From the NCBI RefSeq assembly GCF_900107845.1, contig NZ_FNRM01000001.1, positions 491,209 to 555,208 on the forward strand: 64,000 nt of DNA. The letters run 5' to 3'. Of this stretch, positions 38,793 to 48,561 are shown piece by piece. The notes beneath the pieces are model-generated. The model was not told the DNA's origin. It was given only the letters and a program-made list of their open reading frames with translations, and searched no databases. Position 1 is the first letter of the stretch, and each line of letters opens with the position of its first letter. Source of the stretch: Alkalimonas amylolytica. GTDB lineage: Bacteria > Pseudomonadota > Gammaproteobacteria > Enterobacterales > Alteromonadaceae. Both the position numbers and the translations under genes were made by a program.

Positions 38793-39872
38793 ATGGCACT
38801 GCTGCGCTACCAGGCCGAACGGCTCCAGGCCTGGTTCAATACCCGCCCAAAGGAGCAACGGCAGGGCCAGCATTTGCTGCTGCTGGATACATCACTGCCG
38901 CTCACCGAGGCATTGCAACAAGCCCGGCAGCAGGGCGCCCGCTTTGCTCTGCTAGGGATACCGGAAGATATTGGCCCCAGAGCGAATCTGGGCCAGGGGG
39001 GAGCCAACTTAGGCTGGCAAGCTTTTTTGCAATGCTGGCTGAGTCTGCAAGCCAATCAATTTACCGACACAGCAGGCCCAATTCTGCTGGCCGGTGAAGT
39101 GGACTGCGGCGATTTGCAGCAACAAAGTCAGACGCTGGATAGCAGTATACCAGAACAGCTGCAACAATTACGGCAGCTCTGCGCCGAGCTGGATGTGCGG
39201 GTAGAACAAGCCATCCAGCCCTTGTTTGCCGCTGGTTTTGATGTGATGGTGATTGGTGGCGGCCACAACAATGCCTACCCCATCATCAAAGCGCTGGCCA
39301 AACACACCGCTATGCCTGTCAACTGCGCCAATCTGGACCCTCATGCCGACTTCCGGGCACTGGAAGGACGTCATAGTGGCAACGGCTTTAGCTACGCCAA
39401 AGCAGAGCAATTACTGGGTCAGTATTTTGTGCTTGGTCTGCACGAATTAAAGAATAACAGAGACAGCCTCACTGCACTGCAGCAAGCAGGCGCTGAGTTT
39501 ATCAGCTTGCAAAAGTTAAGTCCCAGGCTAGAACTTTCCTTTGCCGAGGCTTTGGATCAATGCGTTGATTTTGTCGCCAATGCGGAAGGGGCTATTGGTA
39601 TTGAGCTTGATACCGACAGCATTGCACTGATGCCGGTTAGCGCTTTCACCAGCAGTGGATTGTCAGTGCAAGCAGCCGAGCAATACGTCTACCAACTGGC
39701 CCAGCTGCCTCGCTGCCGCTATCTCCACCTGGCAGAAGCTGCACCGGTTCGGCATCCAGCTGGGCAAGCTGCTGGTATGCAGCATGCCGGGCAGGTGCTG
39801 GCTAGCTTGAGCTACGCCTTTATTCAGGCGAGAGCTGCGCTGCCGGACCAGACGATTGCTGCCACTGTCTAA
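38793..39872 (+). CDS. hutG: Formimidoylglutamase (arginase-family)
   Basis: 359-aa ureohydrolase-fold enzyme expected to hydrolyse N-formimino-glutamate to glutamate and formamide, the last step of histidine degradation. Manganese ligands appear in 'VIGGGHNNAYP', 'NLDPHADFRALEG' and 'GIELDTDSIA'. The substrate is assigned from the hut genes 1.5-7 kb downstream; arginase-family members are otherwise hard to separate. The last 53 bases overlap, antisense, the end of the EAL gene. Confidence 0.86.
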   Translation: MALLRYQAERLQAWFNTRPKEQRQGQHLLLLDTSLPLTEALQQARQQGARFALLGIPEDIGPRANLGQGGANLGWQAFLQCWLSLQANQFTDTAGPILLAGEVDCGDLQQQSQTLDSSIPEQLQQLRQLCAELDVRVEQAIQPLFAAGFDVMVIGGGHNNAYPIIKALAKHTAMPVNCANLDPHADFRALEGRHSGNGFSYAKAEQLLGQYFVLGLHELKNNRDSLTALQQAGAEFISLQKLSPRLELSFAEALDQCVDFVANAEGAIGIELDTDSIALMPVSAFTSSGLSVQAAEQYVYQLAQLPRCRYLHLAEAAPVRHPAGQAAGMQHAGQVLASLSYAFIQARAALPDQTIAATV

Positions 39873-41355
39873 GCCAGGGCTGTATGCCTGCCAATTCAAA
39901 GGGCCGGGAGTAATAAAACCCCTGCCCCCTGGTACACCCCATGCGCAATAACTTCTGCTCCACCAGCTCTTCTTCAATGCCTTCGGCCACCACACCTAAG
40001 CCAAGATTTCGGGCGATATCGATAATGGCTCCGGCAATGGCGACATGGGTATCGCTTTTATGCAAATCATTGATAAAGCTGCAATCAATTTTAACGTGGC
40101 TAATGGGTAGCTGGCGCAGATAGAACAATGAAGAAAAACCGGTGCCAAAATCATCCAGCGCCAGCTCAACCCCTAGATTTTTCAGGCGCTGCAACATAGT
40201 AATGGCCTGCACAGGATCATCGGTTAAAGCCCGTTCAGTCAGCTCCAATACCAGATTAGCAGGCTTCACCTCATGCTCGTGCAACAACGTGTGCAGATAA
40301 TCCACCAGCTCATCCTGCAGTAGATCTTTACTGGATAGATTGACCGCGAGCTTCATGGTCGGAAAATCGGCTTTTAACGCAGCCAGGCTGGCAATGGCAT
40401 GTTGCAGCACCCATTCGGTCAGCGAGTAGATCACCCCCAGCTCTTCAGCTGTTTCAAGGAAATCCTCCGGCGCTAACAAACCCAGACGAGGGTGTTGCCA
40501 ACGAACCAGCACTTCAAATGCCAGCAGTCGGCGTTGCTTCAACTCGATCTGAGGCTGTACATAAAGCATCAGTTGATTCTGTTCAATGCCCTGACGCAAC
40601 TCAGCCATTAAACGTAGCTTGCCATCCGTGTAGCTGAGTAAAGAGGGATCAAAGACTGCATTATCTGGCGCTTGCCAGCGATGATGTTGCAGCGCCAGAT
40701 ACGCTCGATCCAACAATTCATTTAACTGACTGCCGTGCTCGGGTAAGCAGGCGATACCACTCACCAAATGATAACTCATGGCGCTGCTTTGCAGCATCAG
40801 CGGCTCTGTTACCGACTGCTCCACCTGTTTGGCCACTTGCTCAGCCAGATAGGGTTTGGCCGTAACATCCGCCCAGGCGACAAAATCAACGCCACCCAGA
40901 TGACACAACCGAATGGCTTTTTGCTCACGCCATTCCAGGCACAGTAAAGCCTCGTGCTGATGCAGCTGCTCATTGATGCGATGCGCCAGCTGCATCAGCA
41001 ACAAATTACTGTTCTGATAGCCCAACGCTTCGTTAATTTGCTCAAACTGAGTGACTTTAAACAGCAGTAACGCAAAACGTTTGCCGTCTGATTGTTGCAA
41101 CAACGGCTTTAATTGTCGGCGCAACAGTTCCTTATTTGGATAACCACTGATTTCATCATGCAGCAAGGAATGCTCTGGCGCGGTCGCCGGTTGTTGCCGA
41201 CGCAGTTGTTGCTGCAGCACCCGGATCCGCCATAACAGCAACAGGATCACAACAACCAGTGCCAGGGGCCACCACAATAACCAGGCCGGTATAGTCGCTG
41301 TTTCGGCGATTGTCGGCAAAGGGCTTACCAGCAAGCAGGCAGTTAAAACGCGCAT
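39820..41355 (-). CDS. Degenerate-GGDEF / EAL cyclic-di-GMP phosphodiesterase
   Basis: 511-aa protein: signal or first membrane segment (1-18), transmembrane helix (about 27-43), a degenerate GGDEF domain whose signature reads GGVDF (154-158) and so should not synthesise c-di-GMP, then an EAL domain (about 250-500). The EAL motif reads Glu281-Val-Leu. The other catalytic stretches are intact: 'NLSSKDL', 'ELTERAL', 'LDDFGTGFSSL', 'VKIDCSFI', 'AEGIEEE' and 'GQGFYYSRPF', so hydrolysis of c-di-GMP is likely. The 3' end overlaps hutG by 53 bases in convergent orientation, and it sits between hutG and hutI. Confidence 0.9.
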   Translation of the reverse strand: MRVLTACLLVSPLPTIAETATIPAWLLWWPLALVVVILLLLWRIRVLQQQLRRQQPATAPEHSLLHDEISGYPNKELLRRQLKPLLQQSDGKRFALLLFKVTQFEQINEALGYQNSNLLLMQLAHRINEQLHQHEALLCLEWREQKAIRLCHLGGVDFVAWADVTAKPYLAEQVAKQVEQSVTEPLMLQSSAMSYHLVSGIACLPEHGSQLNELLDRAYLALQHHRWQAPDNAVFDPSLLSYTDGKLRLMAELRQGIEQNQLMLYVQPQIELKQRRLLAFEVLVRWQHPRLGLLAPEDFLETAEELGVIYSLTEWVLQHAIASLAALKADFPTMKLAVNLSSKDLLQDELVDYLHTLLHEHEVKPANLVLELTERALTDDPVQAITMLQRLKNLGVELALDDFGTGFSSLFYLRQLPISHVKIDCSFINDLHKSDTHVAIAGAIIDIARNLGLGVVAEGIEEELVEQKLLRMGCTRGQGFYYSRPFELAGIQPWLRQWQQSSGPAAQLSPE

Positions 41356-41420
41356 TTTTTACAACTCAGTAGCATTCATCCGCCTAGCATAGCTGCTTTC
41401 GGCTAATTGTAAAGTGAGCT

Positions 41421-42641
41421 CTAAAGCTGTATCGGCTGCCCTGCGATCACCAATTGTTCCAGGGGATCTACCCCTTGCTGATACACCAGTTCAGCCGGTT
41501 GTTCCATGGCATAACAGGCAAAATTTGCCCGGCTACCAACTGCCAGGGTTCCAACATCGAATAACGCCAGAGCTTTGGCTGCATGGCGTGTTACCCCCAA
41601 CAATGCTTCTTCCGGCGTTAAGCCAAACAGAGTACAGGCCATATTCAACATCAGGGGCAGGTTGCAAAAGGGCGACGTACCCGGGTTCAAATCTGTTGCC
41701 ACCGCCATCGGCACCTGATATTGGCGCAACAGCGCTATCGGCGGTTGCTGGGTTTCTTTTAAAAAGTAATAAGCACCGGGCAGCAAAACGGCGACCGTTC
41801 CAGCCTGAGCCATGGCCTGCACCCCGGCTTCGTCCAGATACTCGACATGATCAGCCGACAGACCGCCAAACTCAGCGACCAAAGCACTACCACCCAGATT
41901 GGACAACTGCTCAGCATGAGCTTTGACTGGCAACCCCAAGGCCCGGGCAGTTTCGAACAGGCGGCGGCTTTGCGCCACACTAAAGCCAATGCCCTCACAA
42001 AACACATCGACTGCATCTATCAGACCCTGGTGATGCAGCTCAGGTAGCATGCTCTGGCACAGATAATCCATGTAAGCATCGCTGTCAGCGAACTCCGGCG
42101 GTAAAGCATGGGCGCCCAGAAAAGTCGTGTGAATACGGATCGGGTGCTGTTTATCCAGCGCCCGCGCAACGCGGAGCATTTTGCGCTCTGTTGCCAGGTC
42201 CAGTCCATAGCCGGATTTAATTTCCACTTCGGTTACCCCCTGTGCCAGCAAGGTATCCAGCCGGCGCTGACCCAGCTCAAACAGCTGCTGCTCAGTGGCC
42301 TGCCGGGTAGCCTGCACCGTGGAACGGATACCACCACCGGCTTTGGCAATGGCCTGATAACTTGCACCATGTAAACGCAGTTCAAACTCGTTGGCCCGGC
42401 TACCACCATAAATCAGGTGAGTGTGGCAATCGATCAGCCCAGGCAGCAGCCATTGACCGCCAGCATCGTACACAGCCGCACAGGAGGTATCAAAGACCGG
42501 CAAAGCACTTTGTGGCCCCAACCAGGCAATGCGACCATCCTTCACCGCCAAGGCGCCATTCTCAATGGCACCATAAGGCCCTAGTTCTGTTTGCATGGTG
42601 GCCAGGTTGGCATTAAGCCAAACCGCATCAAATTCTGTCAT
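41421..42641 (-). CDS. hutI: Imidazolonepropionase
   Basis: 406-aa amidohydrolase that opens imidazolone propionate to N-formimino-glutamate, the third step of histidine degradation. Metal and catalytic motifs: '[16 protein letters not shown]', 'HAEQLSN' and '[11 protein letters not shown]'. The start at 42641 ('[12 protein letters not shown]') has a 'ggaggaagc' ribosome-binding site; an in-frame start 23 codons earlier would cover the operator. Divergent from hutC. Confidence 0.95.
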   Translation of the reverse strand: MTEFDAVWLNANLATMQTELGPYGAIENGALAVKDGRIAWLGPQSALPVFDTSCAAVYDAGGQWLLPGLIDCHTHLIYGGSRANEFELRLHGASYQAIAKAGGGIRSTVQATRQATEQQLFELGQRRLDTLLAQGVTEVEIKSGYGLDLATERKMLRVARALDKQHPIRIHTTFLGAHALPPEFADSDAYMDYLCQSMLPELHHQGLIDAVDVFCEGIGFSVAQSRRLFETARALGLPVKAHAEQLSNLGGSALVAEFGGLSADHVEYLDEAGVQAMAQAGTVAVLLPGAYYFLKETQQPPIALLRQYQVPMAVATDLNPGTSPFCNLPLMLNMACTLFGLTPEEALLGVTRHAAKALALFDVGTLAVGSRANFACYAMEQPAELVYQQGVDPLEQLVIAGQPIQL

Positions 42642-42698
42642 GGCACTGCTTCCTCCATTCGTTGCCGATTGCTGATAAAAATAGTGTACCGCAAAAAC

Positions 42699-42710
42699 TT
42701 GTATATACAA
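42699..42710. promoter_or_regulatory. HutC-type operator palindrome
   Basis: TTGTATATACAA is a perfect 12-bp palindrome between hutI (minus) and hutC-hutU-hutH (plus), 58 bases from the hutI ATG and 54 from the hutC ATG. It matches the TGTATATACA core recognised by HutC in Pseudomonas, so HutC likely represses both directions and is released by urocanate. Confidence 0.85.
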
Positions 42711-42763
42711 CCAAGATCAGCTATTTTTATCAGCACCAGTCGCATTCAACGGATAGTCACCGC

Positions 42764-43489
42764 ATGGCCGTCGCAAAATTTGCCGAAATAAAAGATTTTA
42801 TGCTGACCCAGATTGAAATCGGCGCCTGGCCGGAGCACAGCCGGGTGCCGTCTGAAAATGAATTGGCCGAGCAGTTCTCGGTCAGTCGGATGACAGCGCG
42901 CCGAGCTTTACAGGAGCTGACCGAGCAAGGCATTTTGTATCGCACCCAGGGGGTTGGCAGCTTTGTTGCCGCGCTTAAGTCGCAGTCCTCCTTGCTGGAA
43001 ATTCGCAACATCGCCGATGAAATCCACAGCCGCGGCCACAGCTACCGGGCGCAGTTGCTGCAACTGACCGAATTGCCCTGCCCGGCCACCGTGGCCGCTG
43101 CCCTGGGCTTGAAACACAACGAACAGGTGTATTTCTCACTGATTGTGCACTTTGAAGACAGCCACCCGCTGCAACTGGAAGCCCGTTACGTCAACCCAAG
43201 GCAAATACCGGAGTACATCCAGCAGGACTTCGCCCAGATCACCCCCCACCTGTATTTGAGCCAGGTGGCACCGCTGACCGAAGCCGAGCATACCGTCGAG
43301 GCAATATTGCCCGACAGCTTCACCTGTCAGCATCTGCAGTTAAAAAAACCGGAAGCCTGCCTGCGCTTAACCCGTCGCACCTTTAGCCGCGATGGCGCTG
43401 TCAGTCTGGCTTATCTCACGTCTCCCGGCAGTCGTTACCGGCTGGGAGGCCATTTAAATTTCGCGCCAGCAGGCGCAACGAGGAGCTAA
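42764..43489 (+). CDS. hutC: Histidine utilisation repressor HutC (GntR/UTRA)
   Basis: 241-aa regulator with an N-terminal winged helix-turn-helix ('[35 protein letters not shown]') and a C-terminal UTRA ligand domain (about 95-235). In hut systems urocanate is the inducer. The ATG at 42764 ('[11 protein letters not shown]') is chosen because an upstream in-frame start at 42662 would run across the operator. The stop is 2 bases before hutU, so it is an operon with hutU and hutH and probably autoregulated. Confidence 0.94.
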   Translation: MAVAKFAEIKDFMLTQIEIGAWPEHSRVPSENELAEQFSVSRMTARRALQELTEQGILYRTQGVGSFVAALKSQSSLLEIRNIADEIHSRGHSYRAQLLQLTELPCPATVAAALGLKHNEQVYFSLIVHFEDSHPLQLEARYVNPRQIPEYIQQDFAQITPHLYLSQVAPLTEAEHTVEAILPDSFTCQHLQLKKPEACLRLTRRTFSRDGAVSLAYLTSPGSRYRLGGHLNFAPAGATRS

Positions 43490-43491
43490 TC

Positions 43492-45171
43492 ATGTCTGAT
43501 CCACGTTTAGATACCACCCGGGTGATCCGGGCCACTACAGGGCCTGAGAAAACCGCCAAAAGCTGGCTGACCGAAGCGGCCAAGCGCATGCTGATGAACA
43601 ACCTGGACCCCGATGTGGCTGAACATCCGCAGTCACTGGTGGTGTATGGTGGCATTGGCCGGGCAGCACGCGACTGGGCCTGTTTTGATAAAATTGTTGA
43701 AGTACTGGACCGGCTGGAAGACGACCAGACTCTGCTGGTGCAAAGCGGCAAACCTGTGGGCGTGTTCCCTACCCACCCGGATGCGCCACGGGTGCTGATT
43801 GCCAACTCCAACCTGGTGCCAGCCTGGGCCAATTGGGAGCACTTTAACGAGCTGGATAAAAAAGGCCTGATGATGTACGGCCAGATGACTGCCGGCTCCT
43901 GGATTTACATTGGCTCGCAAGGCATCGTGCAAGGCACTTACGAGACCTTTGTAGCCATGGCCAAACAGCATTTCAATGGCAATGCCAGTGGCAAGTGGAT
44001 CCTGACCGGTGGCCTGGGCGGCATGGGCGGCGCTCAGCCACTGGCCGGCACCATGGCAGGCTTTCATATGATTGCCTGTGAAGTGGATGAAAGCCGCATT
44101 GATTTCCGGCTGCGTACCGGCTATGTCGATGTCAAAGCCACCAGCCTGGATCAAGCCTTAGCGCTGCTAGAACAAGCCAAAGCATCCGGCAAGCCCACTT
44201 CCATTGGTCTACTGGCCAATGCTGCTGATGTCTTTGCCGAGCTGGTGCAGCGCAACATCATCCCGGATGTAGTGACCGATCAAACCTCCGCCCATGACCC
44301 ACTGAACGGTTACCTGCCACAAGGCTGGAGCATGAGCGAAGCAGCCGAGCGCCGCCTGCAAAGCCCGGAGCAAGTCGTCAAAGCCGCCAAGCAGTCGATG
44401 GCAGTGCAAGTTCAGGCTACGCTCGACATGCAGAGCAAAGGCGCAGTAGCGGTCGATTACGGCAACAACATCCGCCAGATGGCTCAGGATGAAGGCGTAC
44501 AGAATGCCTTTGACTACCCGGGCTTTGTGCCAGCTTACATACGGCCTTTGTTTTGTGAAGGCGTAGGCCCGTTCCGTTGGGTCGCTCTGTCGGGCGATCC
44601 GGACGATATTTATAAAACCGATCAAAAAGTGAAAGAACTGATCCCGGACAATCCACAGCTGCACCACTGGCTGGATATGGCACGCGAGAAAATCCACTTT
44701 CAGGGCTTGCCAGCCCGTATTTGCTGGATTGGCTTAAAAGATCGGGCTCGCATTGCGCTGGCTTTTAACGAGATGGTGAAAAGCGGCGAATTAAAAGCCC
44801 CTATCGTCATTGGCCGCGACCATCTGGACTCCGGCTCGGTCGCCAGCCCGAATCGTGAAACCGAAGCCATGCTGGATGGCTCGGATGCAGTCTCCGACTG
44901 GCCACTACTGAACGCCTTGCTGAACACCGCCGGTGGCGCCAGCTGGGTTTCCCTGCACCACGGTGGAGGTGTCGGCATGGGCTACAGCCAGCACTCAGGT
45001 GTGGTGATCGTGGCCGATGGCACCGAAGCAGCCGCCAAGCGGCTTGGCCGGGTGCTGTGGAATGATCCGGGCACCGGCGTGATGCGTCACGCCGATGCCG
45101 GTTACGATATCGCCAAAAACTGTGCCCGTGAGCAAGGGCTGGATTTACCTATGCTGAGCACCAAGGAGTAA
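43492..45171 (+). CDS. hutU: Urocanate hydratase
   Basis: 559-aa NAD-dependent enzyme converting urocanate to imidazolone propionate. Recognisable segments include '[17 protein letters not shown]', the glycine-rich NAD loop '[19 protein letters not shown]', '[17 protein letters not shown]' and '[17 protein letters not shown]'. The length is typical. Follows hutC by 2 bases and precedes hutH by 3. Confidence 0.97.
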   Translation: MSDPRLDTTRVIRATTGPEKTAKSWLTEAAKRMLMNNLDPDVAEHPQSLVVYGGIGRAARDWACFDKIVEVLDRLEDDQTLLVQSGKPVGVFPTHPDAPRVLIANSNLVPAWANWEHFNELDKKGLMMYGQMTAGSWIYIGSQGIVQGTYETFVAMAKQHFNGNASGKWILTGGLGGMGGAQPLAGTMAGFHMIACEVDESRIDFRLRTGYVDVKATSLDQALALLEQAKASGKPTSIGLLANAADVFAELVQRNIIPDVVTDQTSAHDPLNGYLPQGWSMSEAAERRLQSPEQVVKAAKQSMAVQVQATLDMQSKGAVAVDYGNNIRQMAQDEGVQNAFDYPGFVPAYIRPLFCEGVGPFRWVALSGDPDDIYKTDQKVKELIPDNPQLHHWLDMAREKIHFQGLPARICWIGLKDRARIALAFNEMVKSGELKAPIVIGRDHLDSGSVASPNRETEAMLDGSDAVSDWPLLNALLNTAGGASWVSLHHGGGVGMGYSQHSGVVIVADGTEAAAKRLGRVLWNDPGTGVMRHADAGYDIAKNCAREQGLDLPMLSTKE

Positions 45172-45174
45172 GCC

Positions 45175-46710
45175 ATGACCACCCCATTTACCCTGACACC
45201 TGGCCAGCTCAGCCTGAGCCAATTGCGCCAACTGTGGCAGAGCAATCAGGCCATTGCACTGGACAAAGCCGCCTACCCAGCCATTGCCGCCTCGGCCAAA
45301 ACCGTGGCCGAAGTGCTGGCCAAAGGCAAAACCGTCTATGGCATCAACACCGGCTTTGGTCTGCTGGCCAATACCAAGATCGCACCGGATCAACTGGAGT
45401 TGCTGCAGCGCTCTATCGTGTTGTCGCACGCAGCCGGCTATGGCGAGCTCATGGCTGACCAGACAGTGCGGCTGATGATGATTTTAAAGGTCAACTCGCT
45501 GTCGCGTGGCTATTCTGGCATCCGGCCAGAAATTATTGATGCGATGATTGCTATGGTCAATCAAGGCGTTTATCCCTGCATTCCGGCCCAGGGTTCGGTC
45601 GGTGCCTCCGGCGATCTGGCGCCGCTGGCCCATATGGTGCTGCCACTGATTGGTGAAGGTGAAGTCCGTTACCAAGGTAAGCAAATGCCAGCCAAAGCAG
45701 GCTTACAACTGGCTGGCCTTGAGCCGGTAGTACTGGCGGCCAAAGAAGGTCTGGCGCTGCTGAACGGCACCCAGGCCTCCACCGCGCTGGCGCTGGAGGG
45801 CTTATTCAAAGCCGAGGATTTGTATGCTGCCGCCAGCGTGATTGGTGCACTCAGCGTGGAAGCGGCCCTTGGCAGTCGCTCACCGTTTGATGCCCGCATT
45901 CATGCCATCCGTGGTCAGCAGGGTCAGATCGATGCTGCCGCCATTTACCGCCATCTGCTGGCTGAGCGCTCCGAGCTTGGCGACTCGCATCAGGATTGTG
46001 AAAAGGTGCAGGATCCTTACAGCCTGCGCTGTCAGCCGCAGGTAATGGGCGCTTGCTTAACGCAAATCCGCCAGGCGGCTGTGGTGCTGGAAACTGAAGC
46101 CAATGGTGTCACCGACAACCCACTGGTGTTTGCTGAAGAAGGCGATATCCTCTCTGGTGGTAACTTCCACGCCGAGCCGGTGGCCATGGCGGCCGATAAT
46201 CTGGCGCTGGCGATTGCCGAAATCGGCTCCTTGTCGGAGCGACGGATGGCACTATTGATCGATGCCAGCCTCAGCAAACTGCCGGCCTTTTTGGTCAACA
46301 ATGGCGGCGTCAACAGTGGCTTTATGATTGCCCAGGTTACTTCGGCCGCTTTGGCATCGGAAAACAAGTCGCTGGCCCACCCGGCCAGTGTCGACAGCCT
46401 GCCGACCTCGGCCAATCAGGAAGATCATGTCTCAATGGCCACCTTCGCCGCCCGGCGGCTGGCCCAGATGGCCGACAATACCCGTGGTGTACTGGCCGTC
46501 GAGTACCTGGCTGCGGTGCAGGGCCTGGATTTTCGCGCACCGCTTCAATCCACCGAGCGGCTGGAGCAGGCCCGGGCGCTCTTGCGCGACCAGGTCAGCT
46601 TTTATGCGGAAGATCGCTACTTCGCACCGGATATCAAGGCCGCCGCCGAGCTGCTGGCCAGTGGCCGTTTAAGCAAGCTGTTGCCTGCAGCCATGCTGCC
46701 CAGCCAGTAA
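45175..46710 (+). CDS. hutH: Histidine ammonia-lyase
   Basis: 511-aa MIO enzyme that deaminates histidine to urocanate. The MIO triad is Ala144-Ser145-Gly146 ('[15 protein letters not shown]'). The selectivity pair in '[11 protein letters not shown]' is Ser84-His85, diagnostic for histidine lyases and in contrast to the His-Leu of the PYP-linked lyase at 30.8 kb. Last gene of hutC-hutU-hutH. A weak hairpin (46731-46738 with 46768-46775) follows. Confidence 0.97.
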   Translation: MTTPFTLTPGQLSLSQLRQLWQSNQAIALDKAAYPAIAASAKTVAEVLAKGKTVYGINTGFGLLANTKIAPDQLELLQRSIVLSHAAGYGELMADQTVRLMMILKVNSLSRGYSGIRPEIIDAMIAMVNQGVYPCIPAQGSVGASGDLAPLAHMVLPLIGEGEVRYQGKQMPAKAGLQLAGLEPVVLAAKEGLALLNGTQASTALALEGLFKAEDLYAAASVIGALSVEAALGSRSPFDARIHAIRGQQGQIDAAAIYRHLLAERSELGDSHQDCEKVQDPYSLRCQPQVMGACLTQIRQAAVVLETEANGVTDNPLVFAEEGDILSGGNFHAEPVAMAADNLALAIAEIGSLSERRMALLIDASLSKLPAFLVNNGGVNSGFMIAQVTSAALASENKSLAHPASVDSLPTSANQEDHVSMATFAARRLAQMADNTRGVLAVEYLAAVQGLDFRAPLQSTERLEQARALLRDQVSFYAEDRYFAPDIKAAAELLASGRLSKLLPAAMLPSQ

Positions 46711-47136
46711 GCGATTAAAGCACGAATACCGCACCCCATGCACCAAGCTGCAAGCCGGCAGTCGCACTGGGGTGCTTAGTGGTAACAAGCGGGTAATGGC
46801 CGCCTTGCCAATGGCATCGCGGCTATCACTGCGCTCTGTCTGGTAATAAAAGTTCAGGTAGGGTTGTTCCTGATACAGCTGCAGATAAGGGTAACCGGTA
46901 AGACGCCAGTTCGCCTGAAAGGATGGGTACGCCGGGTTGTCACTTTGAAACATGATGCGGCGTCAAAAAATTCTGGCCTTGGCCGTGCTCCGCCAGAACA
47001 TAGGTTTCATCTGCATGGCATACAAAAAAACTATCAGCAGTATGATGAAACTGTTGGCATAGCTTTTTAAATCATAGCTCTCCTAAATAAAACCACATTT
47101 AGTTCCCTTCGTTAAATGATCTACTGCTTAGAACCG
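46711..47136. other. Gene-poor stretch between hutH and the AT-rich island
   Basis: Near 46731-46775 an 8-bp stem GCACCCCA/TGGGGTGC may end the hut transcript, without a U-tract. On the minus strand a frame runs 46953-46669 and reads 'NPAYPSFQANWRLTGYPYLQ' before entering hutH antisense. It has no ribosome-binding site and could be a gene remnant. Base composition drops toward AT after about 47,030. Nothing else is seen. Confidence 0.4.
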
Positions 47137-48141
47137 TTATTTAGGTAAGATTGATTTCAATCTGTTTGAAAGCGCCAGTGAAAATGAATCTGAGATTTCA
47201 CCTGATACAATATCATCAAGCCATAACCACGCACCATCTTGATTACACTCTAAAAAATATACATCACCATGTTTATCAACGAGAAGATCTAAGCTGCCAG
47301 TAAATAACCCCATCTCATCCATGAAGTCATTAATTTTCACTTTTATAGACTCGTCAAGCTCACACGGGGTAAAATCTAGAAAACCGATTCCTTTTCTCCA
47401 ATCAACTTTCGTTAGTGAATGCACTTGTGATTCAATTTTGAATGAAAACAACTTGCTACCAACGAAAACAACTCTAAGCTCAAACTCTTTTTCAATCTCA
47501 CATTGGAAAAAGTTTGGCGAGCAGACTAGATCCTCAGAGGAGGCATCTTCAAAATCAGCTTCACTTACCTGCATAGTCATGACCTGATGGAAGTATTCTT
47601 CCCCCTCATCATTAAATGCTCTATTCCTACCTCCGGACAGGGATTTGATGATAGTCCCTCCCTTATTCTCACCCAGGAATGTTGTGATTGAATCGATTGA
47701 GTTTGTGACAATTGAAGTTGGAGTTTTAAATCCTGCTCTTGCGGCAACTTTTTGCTGGTAGGGTTTAATCATGCATAGCCTTGATGATAAAGAGTTTATT
47801 ACTCGACTACCGTTAAGCCCGGAAATAAGCTTGAATAAAGCTTTCCACTCCTGAGCCAACCAGTACACCTCTTTCTCATTAGCAAAAAATTTATAACCCG
47901 GTGTTCCTGGTATTATCTTTTCCCGATTCCAAACAATATAGTTTTCGGGTAAAAACATGCCACCGACTTCAATATAACAACTGTCATCAGAAAAATATAG
48001 CGAGAACATTGTGCCGTCTTGATAGTCAAGAATAATTACCGGTACTCTTTGTTGCTCCAACTTACTTGCAACTCTATCAACATGAGGATCATTTCGTGTT
48101 CCAAGTATTAGAATACAACCAGCTTCTGCACTCACAATCAT
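47137..48141 (-). CDS. ATP-grasp peptide ligase of a graspetide-type RiPP locus
   Basis: 334-aa ATP-grasp enzyme of the MvdC/MvdD type. A pre-ATP-grasp domain starts 'GCILILGTRNDPHVDRVASK'. The ATP-grasp core includes 'KPYQQKVAARAGFKTPTSIV', 'GGTIIKSLSGG' and 'FELRVVFVGSKLFSFKIESQ', and the terminal catalytic block is 'GSLDLLVDKHGDVYFLECNQ' followed by 'DGAWLWLDD'. Such enzymes join Asp/Glu side chains to Ser/Thr/Lys in a precursor peptide, here surely the peptide encoded just upstream. The frame is open to 48210, but a terminator lies in that part, so the start is the ATG at 48141 or the GTG at 48135, which has a 'gggag' site 7 bases ahead. AT-rich codon use differs from the hut genes. Confidence 0.85.
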   Translation of the reverse strand: MIVSAEAGCILILGTRNDPHVDRVASKLEQQRVPVIILDYQDGTMFSLYFSDDSCYIEVGGMFLPENYIVWNREKIIPGTPGYKFFANEKEVYWLAQEWKALFKLISGLNGSRVINSLSSRLCMIKPYQQKVAARAGFKTPTSIVTNSIDSITTFLGENKGGTIIKSLSGGRNRAFNDEGEEYFHQVMTMQVSEADFEDASSEDLVCSPNFFQCEIEKEFELRVVFVGSKLFSFKIESQVHSLTKVDWRKGIGFLDFTPCELDESIKVKINDFMDEMGLFTGSLDLLVDKHGDVYFLECNQDGAWLWLDDIVSGEISDSFSLALSNRLKSILPK

Positions 48142-48168
48142 TCTCCCGAACGCCATCACTATATAATT

Positions 48169-48197
48169 AAAAAGCCTTGCAACTTCTGTTACAAGGC
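48169..48197 (-). terminator. Terminator/attenuator between precursor and ligase genes
   Basis: On the minus strand GCCTTGTAAC-AGAA-GTTGCAAGGC (48197 to 48174; one mismatch) is followed by TTTTTAATT. This is a good rho-independent terminator 21 bases after the precursor stop and before the ligase start. Partial read-through would give far more precursor than enzyme, common in RiPP operons. Confidence 0.8.
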
Positions 48198-48217
48198 ATG
48201 GCTCTATCATGGGCTAC

Positions 48218-48409
48218 TTAGTCATCACAACCATCAGATGCCATATTTCCACCAGGGCCACCGGTTGTATATGTCGGCCATGAGCATCTTTTACTACCCG
48301 TAGCATCACTCCCTCCTACAACCATTTCTAACTGATTCTTATCTAGCTCTTGGTAAAGTTCCATAGTTTTTAAGTCATCTTTCTTTTGTTGATTAATTAT
48401 AAAGGACAT
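48218..48409 (-). CDS. Graspetide-like precursor peptide with double-glycine leader
   Basis: 63-aa peptide. Leader (1-33) includes 'MELYQELDKNQLEMVVGG', whose Leu/Met-Val-Val-Gly-Gly ending is a classic C39-peptidase cleavage site at Gly33. The 30-aa core starts 'SDATGSKRCSWPTYTTGG' and ends 'PGGNMASDGCDD'. It has Asp donors clustered at the C-terminus (59, 62, 63), Ser/Thr/Lys acceptors (T37, S39, K40, S43, T46, T48, T49) and two Cys (42, 61). It does not carry the TxRxPSDxDxE motif of microviridin/marinostatin. 'aggaag' ribosome-binding site 5 bases from the ATG. Adjacent to the ATP-grasp gene. Mature structure unknown. Confidence 0.82.
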   Translation of the reverse strand: MSFIINQQKKDDLKTMELYQELDKNQLEMVVGGSDATGSKRCSWPTYTTGGPGGNMASDGCDD

Positions 48410-48561
48410 AATTACTTCCTATCTTGAGGATTATAATTCACGCAGTTCCGCTGCGCACGGATTTGAGTTCATCTCAAATTCTTCTATACGTTATACCTCA
48501 ATATCCTTCGGCGCTTATGGGGTATAAGCCAATATATAATTGAAATGATCTTACTTATTGA
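48410..48561 (-). other. Leader region of the precursor gene with three hairpins
   Basis: Between the ChaN-like stop and the precursor start there are three successive inverted repeats: CGCAG/CTGCG (48441-48445 with 48451-48455), TTTGAG/CTCAAA (48462-48467 with 48473-48478) and TTATACC/GGTATAA (48491-48497 with 48521-48527). They could form an untranslated regulatory leader, and an internal promoter may lie here. Confidence 0.45.

Noticed and set aside
46669-46953. Minus-strand 94-codon frame overlapping the end of hutH
   Set aside because: No ribosome-binding site, and a third of it is antisense to hutH. At most a gene remnant; mentioned only in the stretch description.
48437-48530. Integron attC-like site among the hairpins before the precursor gene
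   Set aside because: The inverted repeat lacks proper RYYYAAC/GTTRRRY core sites and there is no integrase.
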